From positions 65,026 through 110,154 of the forward strand of contig JAOUBY010000001.1 of NCBI GenBank assembly GCA_029860045.1: a DNA stretch of 45,129 nucleotides, in the 5' to 3' direction. The notes below the pieces were generated by a model that searched no databases, was not told where the DNA came from, and saw only the letters and a list, made by a program, of their open reading frames with translations. The first letter of the stretch is position 1, and the number at the start of each line of letters is the position of its first letter. Below are positions 18,745-29,259 of the stretch, in pieces. This stretch comes from Gammaproteobacteria bacterium (lineage in GTDB: Bacteria; Pseudomonadota; Gammaproteobacteria; UBA9214). The translations under genes and the position numbers were made by a program.

Positions 18745-19836
18745 CTACCTCCCCGGTAACTGCTCCATGCGTCCGTGCTGCCGCAGTGCCCACTGGACGT
18801 GCTCCCGCACCAGCTCCGAGGGGTAATCGAGGCGGGCGTTGAGTGCTCCGATCACGTCCTCCGTGTGCGGTGCATTACCCAGTGCTACGGCAATATTGCG
18901 CAGCCAGCAGGCATGGCCGATGCGGTGGATGGCGCTGCCCCGCGTGTTACGTTCAAATTCCGCTGCGTTCCAGGCAAACAGCCTGATGAGCTCGCTGCTG
19001 TCCAGCTGGTGGCGCGGACTGTAGTCGGTTTCCCGCGTGGGTTCGGAGAAGCGATTCCAGGGACATACCAGCTGGCAGTCGTCACAACCATAGATGCGGT
19101 TGCCGATCAGGGGGCGAAATGCTTCGGGTATCGAACCGCGTAATTCAATAGTGAGGTAGGAGATGCAGCGCCGTGCATCCAGCGTGTAGGGTGCGATGAT
19201 GGCATCGGTCGGACAGGCGTCGATACAGGCATGACAGCTGCCGCAGTGATTGTCAGCCGCGCTGTCCACGGGCAGCGGCAGGTCCGTGTACAACTCCCCG
19301 AGGAAGAACCACGAGCCGGCGTTTTCGTTGATCAGGTTGGTGTGTTTGCCGATCCAGCCCAGCCCGGCGTTCCGCGCCAGCGCCTTTTCCAGGACCGGGG
19401 CGCTGTCGGTAAAGGCGCGGTAGCCAAACGGTCCGGTCAAGCGCGCGATACGGTCGGCCAGTTGCTGCAGGCGCTTGCGAATGAGCTTGTGATAGTCGCG
19501 CCCGAGCGCGTAGCGCGACAGGTAGGCCAGCGCCGGGTCAGTGAGTACCGCATCGGCGTCGCATGCCTGTCCCGGCCAGTAATCCATGCGCAGCGATACG
19601 ATTCGCAACGTGCCGGGCACCAGGTCGGCCGGGCGGCTGCGCCGGGTGCCATGGCGTTGCATGTAGTCCATTTCACCGTGATGTCCGGCAGCCAGCCAGT
19701 CGAGCAGGCGTGCCTCGTCTTCGCCCAGCTCGGTGCCGCTGATGCCGACCTGCTGAAAGCCCAGCTCGGTACCCCATTGCCGGATCTGTGCGGCAACGGC
19801 TGCATAGTCGATGTTGGGCGCGGGTGTTTCGCTCAT
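18745..19836 (-). CDS. queG: Epoxyqueuosine reductase
   Basis: Cobalamin- and iron-sulfur-dependent enzyme for the last step of queuosine synthesis in tRNA. The protein has the family N-terminal half, with DSAPVLEKALARNAGLGWIG, and two [4Fe-4S] motifs, CGSCHACIDACPTDAI and CDDCQLVCPWN. A HEAT-like C-terminal region ends the protein (NAPHTEDVIGALNARLDYPS). The start is either ATG at 19836 (363 residues) or GTG at 19842; neither has a strong ribosome-binding site. It is divergent from nnr; in Pseudomonas the same pair is adjacent. Seventy-eight bases separate the start codons, and 183 bases without an evident gene lie between it and rhlE. Confidence 0.95.
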   Translation of the reverse strand: MSETPAPNIDYAAVAAQIRQWGTELGFQQVGISGTELGEDEARLLDWLAAGHHGEMDYMQRHGTRRSRPADLVPGTLRIVSLRMDYWPGQACDADAVLTDPALAYLSRYALGRDYHKLIRKRLQQLADRIARLTGPFGYRAFTDSAPVLEKALARNAGLGWIGKHTNLINENAGSWFFLGELYTDLPLPVDSAADNHCGSCHACIDACPTDAIIAPYTLDARRCISYLTIELRGSIPEAFRPLIGNRIYGCDDCQLVCPWNRFSEPTRETDYSPRHQLDSSELIRLFAWNAAEFERNTRGSAIHRIGHACWLRNIAVALGNAPHTEDVIGALNARLDYPSELVREHVQWALRQHGRMEQLPGR

Positions 19837-19914
19837 GCTCACTGGATTTCTGTACGTGCTTCAGAGTATGTTGCCGATATTACCGGTGATTGTATAACCA
19901 ATGACAGCTCCCCG

Positions 19915-21414
19915 ATGAACGCCACGTTACCTGCAACCCAAGTCCTTCCCCTGTACAGCGCAGACCAGTTGCGTGAGCTGGACCGTCTGGCCATCGAGCA
20001 GGCCGGTATTCCCGGTTACACGCTGATGACGCGTGCCGCACAGGCGGCCTGGTCGGCGATACAGACGCGCTGGCCATCAGTGCGCAGCCTGGTGGTGCTG
20101 TGTGGCACCGGCAATAACGGTGGCGATGGCTACGTGCTGGCGCGGCTGGCGCTGGCGGATGGTTGCCAGGTGCGGGTGTTGCAACTGGGCGATGTCGGGC
20201 GCATCCGTGCTGATGCGCTGACGGCGCGCACTGACTGGATCGAGGCCAGTGGCGTGGTCGCGGAATTTGATGTGGCATCCCTGGCGCCGGCTGAGCTCAT
20301 TGTCGATGCGCTGCTCGGCACCGGTTTCGAGCGCGCGCTGGATGCGCGCTGGGTGGACGCCATCCATGCCGTCAACGACAGCACTGTCCCGGTGGTGGCA
20401 CTGGATGTGCCGAGCGGGTTAGCCAGCGATACCGGAAACATGGCGGATGTCGCCGTGCGTGCGCAACTGACCGTGACTTTCATTGGCCGCAAGGCCGGAC
20501 TGTATACCGGCGCGGGGCCGGACCGGGCTGGTGAAATCGTGCTGGCCGACCTGGCAGTACCGGCCGCGCTGCTGAATCAGGTCGAAGCACTTGCCGAGCT
20601 GCAGGGGGATGCTGACCTGCAGGGCCTGGCCACGCCACGTGCGCGTGGCGCGCACAAGGGCAGCTTTGGCCATGTGCTGGTAATCGGTGGAGATCATGGC
20701 ATGGCCGGGGCGGTTCGGCTGGCCGGTGAAGCCGCGCTGCGTTGTGGTGCCGGGCGGGTCAGTGTTGCCACGCGAACCGGGCATGCCGCCGCGATCATGT
20801 CCGGTTGCCCGGAGCTGATGTGCCACGGTGTCGAGAACGCTCGCCAACTCAGGCCGGTGCTGGCGCAGGCCTCGGTTATCGTTATAGGCCCTGGCCTGGG
20901 TCAGTCTGACTGGGCAGCTGAACTGCTGGCCGCGGTACTGGAAACGACGCAGCCGCTGGTGGTCGACGCCGATGCACTTAACCTGCTGGCGCGTGAGCCG
21001 GCAAACCAGCGGCGCTGGATCCTGACGCCGCACCCCGGTGAGGCCGCGCGCCTGCTGCGGCAGGATACTGCAACCATCCAGTCCGACCGGTTTGCTGCAG
21101 CGGCGGCCATTAACCAGCAATACGGTGGTGTCACGGTATTAAAGGGTGCGGGCAGTATCGTGCATGCCGCAGCACGGCGACCGATGGTCTGCTCCGCCGG
21201 CAATCCCGGTATGGCGACGGCCGGCATGGGTGATGTGTTGAGCGGGGTGCTGGGCAGCCTGCTGGCGCAGGGGTTGGCGCCGGGGGCAGCGGCGCGGGCC
21301 GGCGTTTGTGTGCATGCCTGTGCCGGCGATCGCGCTGCACGCGATGGCGAGCGGGGTCTGCTGGCGCGCGATGCCATTGCCGAGCTGCGCAACGTGATGA
21401 ATGCCACACCATGA
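19915..21414 (+). CDS. nnr: Bifunctional NAD(P)H-hydrate epimerase / ADP-dependent dehydratase
   Basis: Repairs hydrated NAD(P)H: the N-terminal NnrE half epimerises R-NAD(P)HX and the C-terminal NnrD half dehydrates S-NAD(P)HX using ADP. The ATG at 19915 gives MNATLPATQVLPLYSADQLR and 499 residues, a normal length for the fusion. The epimerase part shows CGTGNNGGDGYVLARL and LDVPSGLASDTG. The dehydratase part shows IGPGLGQSDWA, LTPHPGEAARLL and NPGMATAGMGDVLSG. The frame is open further upstream, but that runs into queG on the other strand. The stop overlaps tsaE as ATGA. Confidence 0.95.
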   Translation: MNATLPATQVLPLYSADQLRELDRLAIEQAGIPGYTLMTRAAQAAWSAIQTRWPSVRSLVVLCGTGNNGGDGYVLARLALADGCQVRVLQLGDVGRIRADALTARTDWIEASGVVAEFDVASLAPAELIVDALLGTGFERALDARWVDAIHAVNDSTVPVVALDVPSGLASDTGNMADVAVRAQLTVTFIGRKAGLYTGAGPDRAGEIVLADLAVPAALLNQVEALAELQGDADLQGLATPRARGAHKGSFGHVLVIGGDHGMAGAVRLAGEAALRCGAGRVSVATRTGHAAAIMSGCPELMCHGVENARQLRPVLAQASVIVIGPGLGQSDWAAELLAAVLETTQPLVVDADALNLLAREPANQRRWILTPHPGEAARLLRQDTATIQSDRFAAAAAINQQYGGVTVLKGAGSIVHAAARRPMVCSAGNPGMATAGMGDVLSGVLGSLLAQGLAPGAAARAGVCVHACAGDRAARDGERGLLARDAIAELRNVMNATP

Positions 21415-21875
21415 AACTGCAGCTTGCTGATGCAGCGGCCTTGGAGGCGCTGGGTGCGCGGTTGGCCCCGGTACTCGACAATGCGATTGTCTACCTGCAG
21501 GGTGAACTCGGCGCCGGCAAGACCACGCTGGCACGCGGTATCCTGCGCGGAATGGGTTATAACGACAAGGTGCGCAGTCCGACCTATACCCTGGTGGAGC
21601 CCTACGCGGTCGACCAGGGCATGGTCTACCACCTTGACCTGTACCGGCTGGCCGATGCCGAGGAACTGGAATGGCTGGGCCTGCGTGACATGCTGGCAGA
21701 ACAGGCCATGCTGCTGGTCGAGTGGCCGGAACGGGGGGGCGGCGTACTGCCGGAGGCCGACCTGGTCGTGCAGATCGCCCCGTCGGGCGGGGGGCGCAGC
21801 GTGGATATAGTGGCCCTGACCGAGCGCGGACGGCAGATATTGAGTCGGCCCATGCTTGACGATTTAGTTCGTTAG
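21411..21875 (+). CDS. tsaE: TsaE, t6A37 tRNA modification ATPase
   Basis: P-loop ATPase that works with TsaB, TsaC and TsaD to make N6-threonylcarbamoyladenosine at position 37 of ANN-decoding tRNAs. I chose the ATG at 21411, which overlaps the nnr stop. The 154-residue protein has Walker A GELGAGKTTLARG (about 30-42), switch-like SPTYTLVEPY, VYHLDLYRL, and LLVEWPERG, the usual family pattern and length. Translation is probably coupled to nnr. A 131-base gap with a good promoter separates it from amiB. Confidence 0.95.
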   Translation: MKLQLADAAALEALGARLAPVLDNAIVYLQGELGAGKTTLARGILRGMGYNDKVRSPTYTLVEPYAVDQGMVYHLDLYRLADAEELEWLGLRDMLAEQAMLLVEWPERGGGVLPEADLVVQIAPSGGGRSVDIVALTERGRQILSRPMLDDLVR

Positions 21876-21937
21876 CGGCGCCAGCTCTATCAAATAGGCA
21901 GGTTTAAACGCTATCTCAAAGAGATTAATAAGGATTG

Positions 21938-21967
21938 TTGCAATTCAGTGCCGCTTGTGGCTAGAAT
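21938..21967 (+). promoter_or_regulatory. Candidate sigma-70 promoter for amiB
   Basis: TTGCAA at 21938-21943 and TAGAAT at 21962-21967 are separated by 18 bases. The -10 differs from consensus at one position. A start near 21974 would leave a leader of about 33 bases before the GTG at 22007. Confidence 0.55.
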
Positions 21968-22006
21968 TCCCCAGCAATCATCAGGGTATCCGGGGCGCAT
22001 GATCAC

Positions 22007-23323
22007 GTGAAGAATCTGTTCGCAGCGTTGTGTTTTTTACTTGCCGGACAAGGTGTTGCGCTTGCGGGCGCGGACATGCAGAGTGTTCGCCTGTGGGCCG
22101 CGCCGGATCATACCCGGGTCGTGTTCGATACCAGTGGCCCGGTAACACACAATATATTCACGCTGGAAAACCCGGCCCGGCTGGTCATCGATGTGCCGGC
22201 AGCAAACGCGTCGGCTTCAGTCCCGGACCTGGCGGCCTCTGGCGGGCTGGTCAAGGGCATCCGCACGGCACGAAATACGCCGGACGTACTACGCATCGTG
22301 CTGGACCTCAAACAGCCGGTCAAACCGCGCAGCTTCAACCTCACCCCGAATGACCAGTACGGTCACCGCCTGGTGGTCGATCTTTACGAGGCGACTGCGG
22401 GCGCGGCTAGTGGTACGGCTGCCAAGCCGGTGGTCAGTCAGGATGTTGCCAATCAGGAGGCGCAGCTACGTGACCTGGTGATCGCTATCGATGCCGGGCA
22501 TGGTGGTGATGATCCGGGCGCCGTCGGTCGGCGCAAGACCCGTGAAAAAGACGTGGTACTGGCCATCGCCAGGCGCCTGGCTGCGCTGGTGGAGCAGGAG
22601 CCGGGCATGCGGCCGGTGTTGATACGCGAAGGGGACTACTATATCGGCCTGCGTCAGCGCATCGAAAAGGCGCGTCGCCACAAGGCGGACCTGTTCATTT
22701 CCATTCACGCCGACGGGTTCAAGGATCACCGCGCCAGGGGTTCCTCGGTGTACGTGTTGTCGAAGCGGGGTGCGTCCTCCGAGATGGCCCGGGTACTGGC
22801 CGCCAGCGAGAATGCCGCCGACCTGGTCGGCGGGGTAAGCCTGGATGACAAGGATGACCTGTTACGCGAGGTGCTGCTGGATCTTTCACAAACGGCTACC
22901 CGGGAGGCCAGTTTCGGCGTGGCCGATAACATGCTGGGTGAACTCAGGCACATGGGCAAGACACACAAGTCGACGGTGCAACAGGCCGGTTTTGTGGTGC
23001 TGAAGTCACCCGACATTCCCTCGCTACTGGTGGAGACCGCGTTCATCTCCAACCCGGCAGAGGAAAACAAACTGCGCGACAAGCGCCACCAGCAGAAACT
23101 GGCCCATGCCATGCTGCGTGGTATCCGCGACTATTTTGGCAAGCACCCGCCACCCGGCACACGGATCGCTCGGCAGTACGTGGTGAAAAGGGGTGATACG
23201 CTCAGTGAAATCGCCCAGCAGTTCAGTATCAGCCTCGTCAAGCTGCGCGGCTATAACAGCCTCAAGTCAGATACCCTGCGTATCGGCGACACCCTGCGCA
23301 TCCCGCCGACCCGGGACAGCTAG
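22007..23323 (+). CDS. amiB: N-acetylmuramoyl-L-alanine amidase, AmiB type
   Basis: Periplasmic zinc amidase that splits septal peptidoglycan during cell separation. The 438-residue product has a signal peptide ending near GVALAGADM, an AMIN domain (about 25-130) that targets peptidoglycan, an Amidase_3 domain beginning VIAIDAGHGGDDPGAVG (zinc His165) with FISIHADG and LLVETAFISN, and a C-terminal LysM (YVVKRGDTLSEIAQQF to GDTLRIPP). This AMIN-amidase-LysM order and the position before mutL match AmiB. The start must be the GTG at 22007, since a nearby ATG at 21999 is in another frame that stops at once; the ribosome-binding site is weak. Confidence 0.95.
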   Translation: MKNLFAALCFLLAGQGVALAGADMQSVRLWAAPDHTRVVFDTSGPVTHNIFTLENPARLVIDVPAANASASVPDLAASGGLVKGIRTARNTPDVLRIVLDLKQPVKPRSFNLTPNDQYGHRLVVDLYEATAGAASGTAAKPVVSQDVANQEAQLRDLVIAIDAGHGGDDPGAVGRRKTREKDVVLAIARRLAALVEQEPGMRPVLIREGDYYIGLRQRIEKARRHKADLFISIHADGFKDHRARGSSVYVLSKRGASSEMARVLAASENAADLVGGVSLDDKDDLLREVLLDLSQTATREASFGVADNMLGELRHMGKTHKSTVQQAGFVVLKSPDIPSLLVETAFISNPAEENKLRDKRHQQKLAHAMLRGIRDYFGKHPPPGTRIARQYVVKRGDTLSEIAQQFSISLVKLRGYNSLKSDTLRIGDTLRIPPTRDS

Positions 23324-23382
23324 CACTCACGTAACACCTGGCGGTATCATCTGCGCATCATGCGCCGATCACTGCTGCCGTA

Positions 23383-25152
<1,770 letters not shown>

Positions 25153-25188
25153 TTATCTACCGGATTCCTTGTGCATTGTTGCTTTTGT

Positions 25189-25294
25189 TGTAGGAGCGGA
25201 CGCTGTCCGCGATCTTGTTATCAATAAAATATCGCGCCTGCAAGGCGCTCCTGCAGGTTATTCATATTTTGTAGGAGCGCCTTGCAGGCGCGAT
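25189..25294. repeat. Cluster of three REP-like hairpin repeats
   Basis: Three copies of a 25-base unit that begins TGTAGGAGCG lie at 25189-25213 (+), 25231-25255 (-) and 25270-25294 (+). Copies 2 and 3 share the stem GCGCCT-TGC-AGGCGC. Copy 1 has GCGGAC-GCT-GTCCGC instead: a different stem sequence with the same geometry of six pairs and a three-base loop. This is the form of REP elements (GTAGGAGC head plus hairpin) mobilised by RAYT transposases in Pseudomonas and relatives. No RAYT gene is in the window. The cluster fills the gap between mutL and miaA and may stop or shield transcripts. Confidence 0.85.
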
Positions 25295-25320
25295 ACTGCG
25301 GTTTTGCACGACTTTAATCG

Positions 25321-26265
25321 ATGACCGATACATTACCACCAGCCATCTTCCTGATGGGTCCGACCGCATCCGGCAAGACGGAGCTGGCGGTGGAACTGGT
25401 GCAGCATTTCCCGTTCGAGATCATCAGCGTCGATTCTGCACTGGTCTATCGCGGTCTGGACATCGGGACTGCCAAGCCGGGCCCGGAGTTGCTGGGCGTG
25501 GCGCAGCATCACCTGATCGATATCCGCGATCCCTCCGATCCCTACTCGGCGGCGGAGTTTCGCCAGGACGCCCTGGCCGCAATGGCTGACATCACTGCAC
25601 GGGGGCGAGTGCCGTTACTGGTGGGTGGTACCTTTCTTTACTTTCGCGCCCTGCAATACGGCCTGTCCGACATGCCGGCGGCAGACCCGGACGTGCGGGC
25701 CCGGCTTGTGGCCGAGGAGCGCGAGCACGGGCTGGATCATCTCTACCAGCGCCTGCAACGCATCGATCCGACCACTGCCGCACGCCTGCACGTGAATGAC
25801 CCGCAGCGTATCCAGCGTGCCCTCGAGGTATATGAGGTGACCGGCACACCGATCAGTGAATGGCATGCGCAGGGGCGGGGCGAGACGTTACCCTTCCGCC
25901 TGCTCAAGCTGGCATTGATCCCGGCTGACCGTGAATTGCTGCACCGTCGCATCGAGCAACGCCTCCACCAAATGCTGGACAATGGCTTTGAAGATGAGGT
26001 GCGCGCGCTGGCGGAGCGGGGTGATCTGCATCCGGAGCTACCCGCGCTGCGCGCGGTAGGCTATCGACAGATGTGGGCCTGCCTTGCAGGCGAGCTGGAC
26101 CAGAATGAAGTAGCAGAGAAGATCCTCGTTGCTACCCGTCAGTATGCCCGGCGGCAGTTGACCTGGTTGCGCGGCGAAACCGATACCGAGTGTTTTGACA
26201 GTACCGATCCCGCATCACGTGCCGCGCTCGTAGCGCGCGTCGGTGACTGGCTGGAGCCGGGTTGA
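25321..26265 (+). CDS. miaA: tRNA dimethylallyltransferase
   Basis: Adds the dimethylallyl group to N6 of A37 in tRNAs that read codons beginning with U. The 314-residue protein has the P-loop MGPTASGKTELA near residue 12, SVDSALVYRGLDIGTAKP, HHLIDIRDPSDPYSAAEF, VGGTFLYFRAL and the RYARRQLTW-type region (YARRQLTWLRG) near the C terminus. Length matches E. coli MiaA (316). The order mutL-miaA-hfq-hflX is conserved, but here a repeat cluster separates mutL from miaA and 183 bases with their own signals lie before hfq. Confidence 0.97.
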   Translation: MTDTLPPAIFLMGPTASGKTELAVELVQHFPFEIISVDSALVYRGLDIGTAKPGPELLGVAQHHLIDIRDPSDPYSAAEFRQDALAAMADITARGRVPLLVGGTFLYFRALQYGLSDMPAADPDVRARLVAEEREHGLDHLYQRLQRIDPTTAARLHVNDPQRIQRALEVYEVTGTPISEWHAQGRGETLPFRLLKLALIPADRELLHRRIEQRLHQMLDNGFEDEVRALAERGDLHPELPALRAVGYRQMWACLAGELDQNEVAEKILVATRQYARRQLTWLRGETDTECFDSTDPASRAALVARVGDWLEPG

Positions 26266-26328
26266 GCAAAACGCCAGATTTCCGGCAAGTCCTTTGGTAA
26301 TGGAAATTAGAATGACTCAAATCATGGC

Positions 26329-26343
26329 ATTAGCCCGGCTAAT
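26329..26343. promoter_or_regulatory. Perfect inverted repeat upstream of hfq
   Basis: ATTAGCC-C-GGCTAAT is a perfect 7-base inverted repeat with a one-base centre, about 106 bases before the hfq start. The centre is too short for a stable RNA hairpin, so a dimeric DNA-binding regulator site is more likely than a terminator. No regulator can be named. Confidence 0.35.
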
Positions 26344-26380
26344 CCTCTAAAATGCACGCAAAATGAATACCCTGGCGACC

Positions 26381-26424
26381 ATACTTGGCTGGCAGGACGA
26401 CAAGACGGCTATACTAGGCTGGCA
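26381..26424 (+). promoter_or_regulatory. hfq promoter region with a direct repeat
   Basis: ATACTTGGCTGGCA (26381-26394) and ATACTAGGCTGGCA (26411-26424) match at 13 of 14 positions and are exactly 30 bases apart. The second overlaps a -10-like TATACT at 26410-26415, with TTGGCT 19 bases upstream as a poor -35. The repeat could be tandem promoters or two sites for one regulator on the same face of the helix. Confidence 0.4.
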
Positions 26425-26448
26425 AAGCAACAAAAAGGAGATAATGAT

Positions 26449-26715
26449 ATGAATAGAGGACAATCTTTGCAGGATCCCTTCCTTAATGCACTGCGCAAAG
26501 AACGCGTCCCGGTATCGATCTATCTGGTGAATGGAATCAAGCTACAGGGTCAGATCGAGTCTTTTGATCAGTTTGTTGTACTGCTCAAGAATGCCGTCAG
26601 CCAAATGGTCTACAAGCATGCTATTTCCACCGTTGTGCCGGCGCGCAATGTGCGCTTTGCGGGTGCCGAAGAGCAGGATGACCATGCCTCTGACAATGCC
26701 CCTGGCAATGCCTGA
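26449..26715 (+). CDS. hfq: RNA chaperone Hfq
   Basis: Hexameric Sm-like protein that pairs small RNAs with mRNAs. The 88-residue protein carries Sm1 ([20 protein letters not shown] with [10 protein letters not shown]) and Sm2 ([12 protein letters not shown]), and begins with the conserved [19 protein letters not shown]. The tail after residue 70 is short and acidic ([16 protein letters not shown]), unlike the long E. coli tail but like the shorter Pseudomonas form. AAGGAG lies about 6 bases before the ATG. The next gene, hflX, follows 29 bases later, so the two are probably cotranscribed. Confidence 0.98.
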   Translation: MNRGQSLQDPFLNALRKERVPVSIYLVNGIKLQGQIESFDQFVVLLKNAVSQMVYKHAISTVVPARNVRFAGAEEQDDHASDNAPGNA

Positions 26716-26744
26716 GGCCGGGCGCAACATGACGGGGCTGTTAT

Positions 26745-28064
26745 TTGTTCGAACGCCCTGAGAGTGGTGAACGGGCCGTTCTGGTCCATGTGAACTTTCC
26801 CGACGCAGCCGGGCAGGAAGACCTCCACGAATTCACCGAACTGGTTCACTCAGCCGGGGCGCTGGCGGTGGCGACGATCACCGGAACGCGCACCCGTCCC
26901 GAGCCGCGCCTGTTCGTGGGGCAGGGCAAGGCCACTGAAATACTCGCTGCCGTCGAGCAGCATAAGGCGGATGTGGTCATCTTCAACCATTCGCTCAGTC
27001 CCAGCCAGGAACGTAACCTGGAGCGTTTGCTGTCTTGCCGGGTGCTTGCCCGCACCGGCCTGATCCTCGACATCTTTGCCCAGCGCGCACGCTCCTTCGA
27101 GGGTAAGTTGCAGGTCGAACTGGCGCAATTACGCCACCTCTCTACCCGCCTGGTGCGTGGCTGGACTCACCTGGAACGACAAAAGGGTGGTATTGGTCTG
27201 CGAGGCCCGGGTGAAACCCAGCTGGAATCGGACCGGCGCATGCTGAATGCCCGCATCAAGGTGATTAACCGTCGCCTGGAAAAGGTTGAGCGCCAGCGCG
27301 ACCAGGGTCGCCGGGCGCGTCAGCGTGCCGAGGTTCCTACGGTGTCGCTGGTCGGTTACACCAACGCCGGTAAATCTACCCTGTTCAATGCCCTCAGCGG
27401 GGCAGATGCCTATGCCGCGGATCAGTTGTTCGCCACACTGGATCCGACCCTGCGGCGGGTGGAAATCACCGGTGTCGGTCCGGTGGTGCTGGCCGACACG
27501 GTCGGTTTTATCCGTCACCTGCCCCATGACCTGGTGGCGGCATTTCGTGCCACGCTGGAGGAAACCCGCCAGGCGGACTTGCTACTGCACGTGGTGGATG
27601 CGCAGGACGAGGAAAAGCACGCACACATCGAGCAGGTCAATGCGGTGCTGGCCGAGATCGGGGCCGACGAGATTCCACAACTGCGCGTCTACAACAAGAT
27701 CGATCTGGGTGACCAGGAAGCACATGCAGAAACCGGCGAGGACGGCAGGGTAAGCCGCGTGTGGGTATCAGCGGTGACCGGGGCCGGGCTGGATCTGCTG
27801 GGCGAGGCGTTGCGTGAACATTTCCATGGTGATCAGGTGCGCGGCTGGCTGCAGGTGCGTGCCGATGCCGGCGGTATCCGTTCCTCGCTGTATAATATCG
27901 GCCAGGTGATATCAGAGCAGGTCGATGAGAACGGCGCCTGGTGGCTGGAAGTCCGCATGGCACAACGCAATATCGATAAGCTGGTACGCGAATCCCATGG
28001 GGCCTGCAAGTTTCATTTGGCGGATTCCATTGGTATGGTTACGGGTACAGCACAGGTATCCTAG
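26745..28064 (+). CDS. hflX: GTPase HflX
   Basis: Ribosome-binding GTPase that splits stalled or hibernating 70S ribosomes, notably under heat stress. I chose the TTG at 26745, since it alone gives the family N terminus MFERPESGERAVLVHVNF. The 439-residue protein has the N-terminal HflX domain (LVRGWTHLERQKGGIGLRG, GETQLESDRR), G1 GYTNAGKSTLFNAL, G3 DTVGFIRHLPHDLV and NKID. The last 80 residues form the C-terminal domain. It sits between hfq and hflK. A TATAAT at 28070-28075, just after its stop, may serve hflK. Confidence 0.95.
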   Translation: MFERPESGERAVLVHVNFPDAAGQEDLHEFTELVHSAGALAVATITGTRTRPEPRLFVGQGKATEILAAVEQHKADVVIFNHSLSPSQERNLERLLSCRVLARTGLILDIFAQRARSFEGKLQVELAQLRHLSTRLVRGWTHLERQKGGIGLRGPGETQLESDRRMLNARIKVINRRLEKVERQRDQGRRARQRAEVPTVSLVGYTNAGKSTLFNALSGADAYAADQLFATLDPTLRRVEITGVGPVVLADTVGFIRHLPHDLVAAFRATLEETRQADLLLHVVDAQDEEKHAHIEQVNAVLAEIGADEIPQLRVYNKIDLGDQEAHAETGEDGRVSRVWVSAVTGAGLDLLGEALREHFHGDQVRGWLQVRADAGGIRSSLYNIGQVISEQVDENGAWWLEVRMAQRNIDKLVRESHGACKFHLADSIGMVTGTAQVS

Positions 28065-28134
28065 ACTTGTATAATTGCTGCGCTGCATAGGGCTGAGGCT
28101 GTATGCGGCGATTTTGGCTGACTGGAGTAAATTT

Positions 28135-29259
28135 ATGGCTTGGAATGAACCGGGCGGTGACAAACGCGACCCGTGGGGTGGCAAGGGCGGTAATGACGGC
28201 CCGCCAGACCTGGACGAGGTGCTGCGCAAGCTACGCGAGCGCATGAACAGCCTGTTTGGTGGCAAGGGCGGCCGTGGAGGGGGTGGCAAGCCGTTCCCGT
28301 ACAGCCTGGTCGGCGTGCTGGCGCTGGTGGCCTGGGCGATCGCCGGCATCTATATCATCGAACCGGCCGAGCGCGGTGCGGTGTTGCGTCTGGGCGAATT
28401 CAATCGCATCACCGGGCCGGGACCGCACTGGCACGCGCGCGGTATTGAAACGGTCAACAAGGTCGATGTCGACCAGCTGCGTACCGTCAGCCACCGCGCG
28501 AAGATGCTCACCAAGGATGAAAACATCATCCAGGTCGAGCTCGCCGTGCAGTACCAGGTCAAGGACGCACAGGATTACCTGTTCCGCGTGCGCGATCCGG
28601 ATTTCACCCTGCAGGAAGCCACGGAGAGTGCGTTGCGCGAGGTGATTGGCGGTATCTCCATGGATGCTTTCCTCAGCGGTGGCCGCGGTGCCATAGTGCT
28701 GCAGACCAAGGATCTCACCCAGGAGATGCTCGACAAGTACCAGACCGGCCTGATCCTGCGCAGTGTCAACCTGCAGGACCCGCAACCGCCGGAGGAAGTA
28801 CAGGGGGCATTCGAGGATGCCATCAAGGCACAGGAAGACGAGCAGCGCTACAAGAACCAGGCCGAGGCCTTTGCGCTGGATATCCTGCCCAGGGCGCGCG
28901 GTGATGCCCAGCGCTTGCGCGAGGCAGCCAACGCCTACCGTGAACAGATCGTCGCCAAGGCGGAAGGCGAGGCCAGCCGTTTCACTCAGACGCTCAAGGA
29001 GTATGAGAAGGCCCCGGAAATTACCCGCAAGCGCCTCTACCTGGAAACCATGGAACAGGTGCTGGCCAATACCAGCAAGGTGGTGATGCAGGTCAAGGAG
29101 GGTAACAGCCTGATGTACCTCCCGCTCGATAAGTTGATGGAGAGCCGTGGACGCATGATGCAGACACCGGAAGATAATGTGCAGATCAACGTCCCTTCCA
29201 ATGGCGGCGCGGCAGAGTCCCGCCTGCGCAGCAGTTCACGTACAGAGGGAGGACGCTAA
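28135..29259 (+). CDS. hflK: HflK, membrane protease modulator subunit
   Basis: Partner of HflC; the two form a large SPFH/prohibitin cage around FtsH in the inner membrane. The ATG at 28135 has CTGGAG about 8 bases upstream and gives MAWNEPGGDKRDPWG, the usual start. In 374 residues there are a Gly-rich N terminus with KGGRGGGGK, a transmembrane helix at about 60-80, the SPFH domain (RAVLRLGEF-like GAVLRLGEFNRIT), and a long C-terminal helical region (QRLREAANAYREQIVAKAEG). The stop and the hflC start share one base (TAATG), implying coupled synthesis. Confidence 0.96.
   Translation: MAWNEPGGDKRDPWGGKGGNDGPPDLDEVLRKLRERMNSLFGGKGGRGGGGKPFPYSLVGVLALVAWAIAGIYIIEPAERGAVLRLGEFNRITGPGPHWHARGIETVNKVDVDQLRTVSHRAKMLTKDENIIQVELAVQYQVKDAQDYLFRVRDPDFTLQEATESALREVIGGISMDAFLSGGRGAIVLQTKDLTQEMLDKYQTGLILRSVNLQDPQPPEEVQGAFEDAIKAQEDEQRYKNQAEAFALDILPRARGDAQRLREAANAYREQIVAKAEGEASRFTQTLKEYEKAPEITRKRLYLETMEQVLANTSKVVMQVKEGNSLMYLPLDKLMESRGRMMQTPEDNVQINVPSNGGAAESRLRSSSRTEGGR

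Noticed and set aside
19231-19914. Long N-terminal extension of nnr
   Set aside because: The open frame runs antisense to queG; the family N terminus starts at 19915 and no ribosome-binding site supports an earlier start.
28070-28075. TATAAT before hflK as a promoter
   Set aside because: The -10 match is perfect but no acceptable -35 lies 16-18 bases upstream, so it is noted only in the hflX entry.
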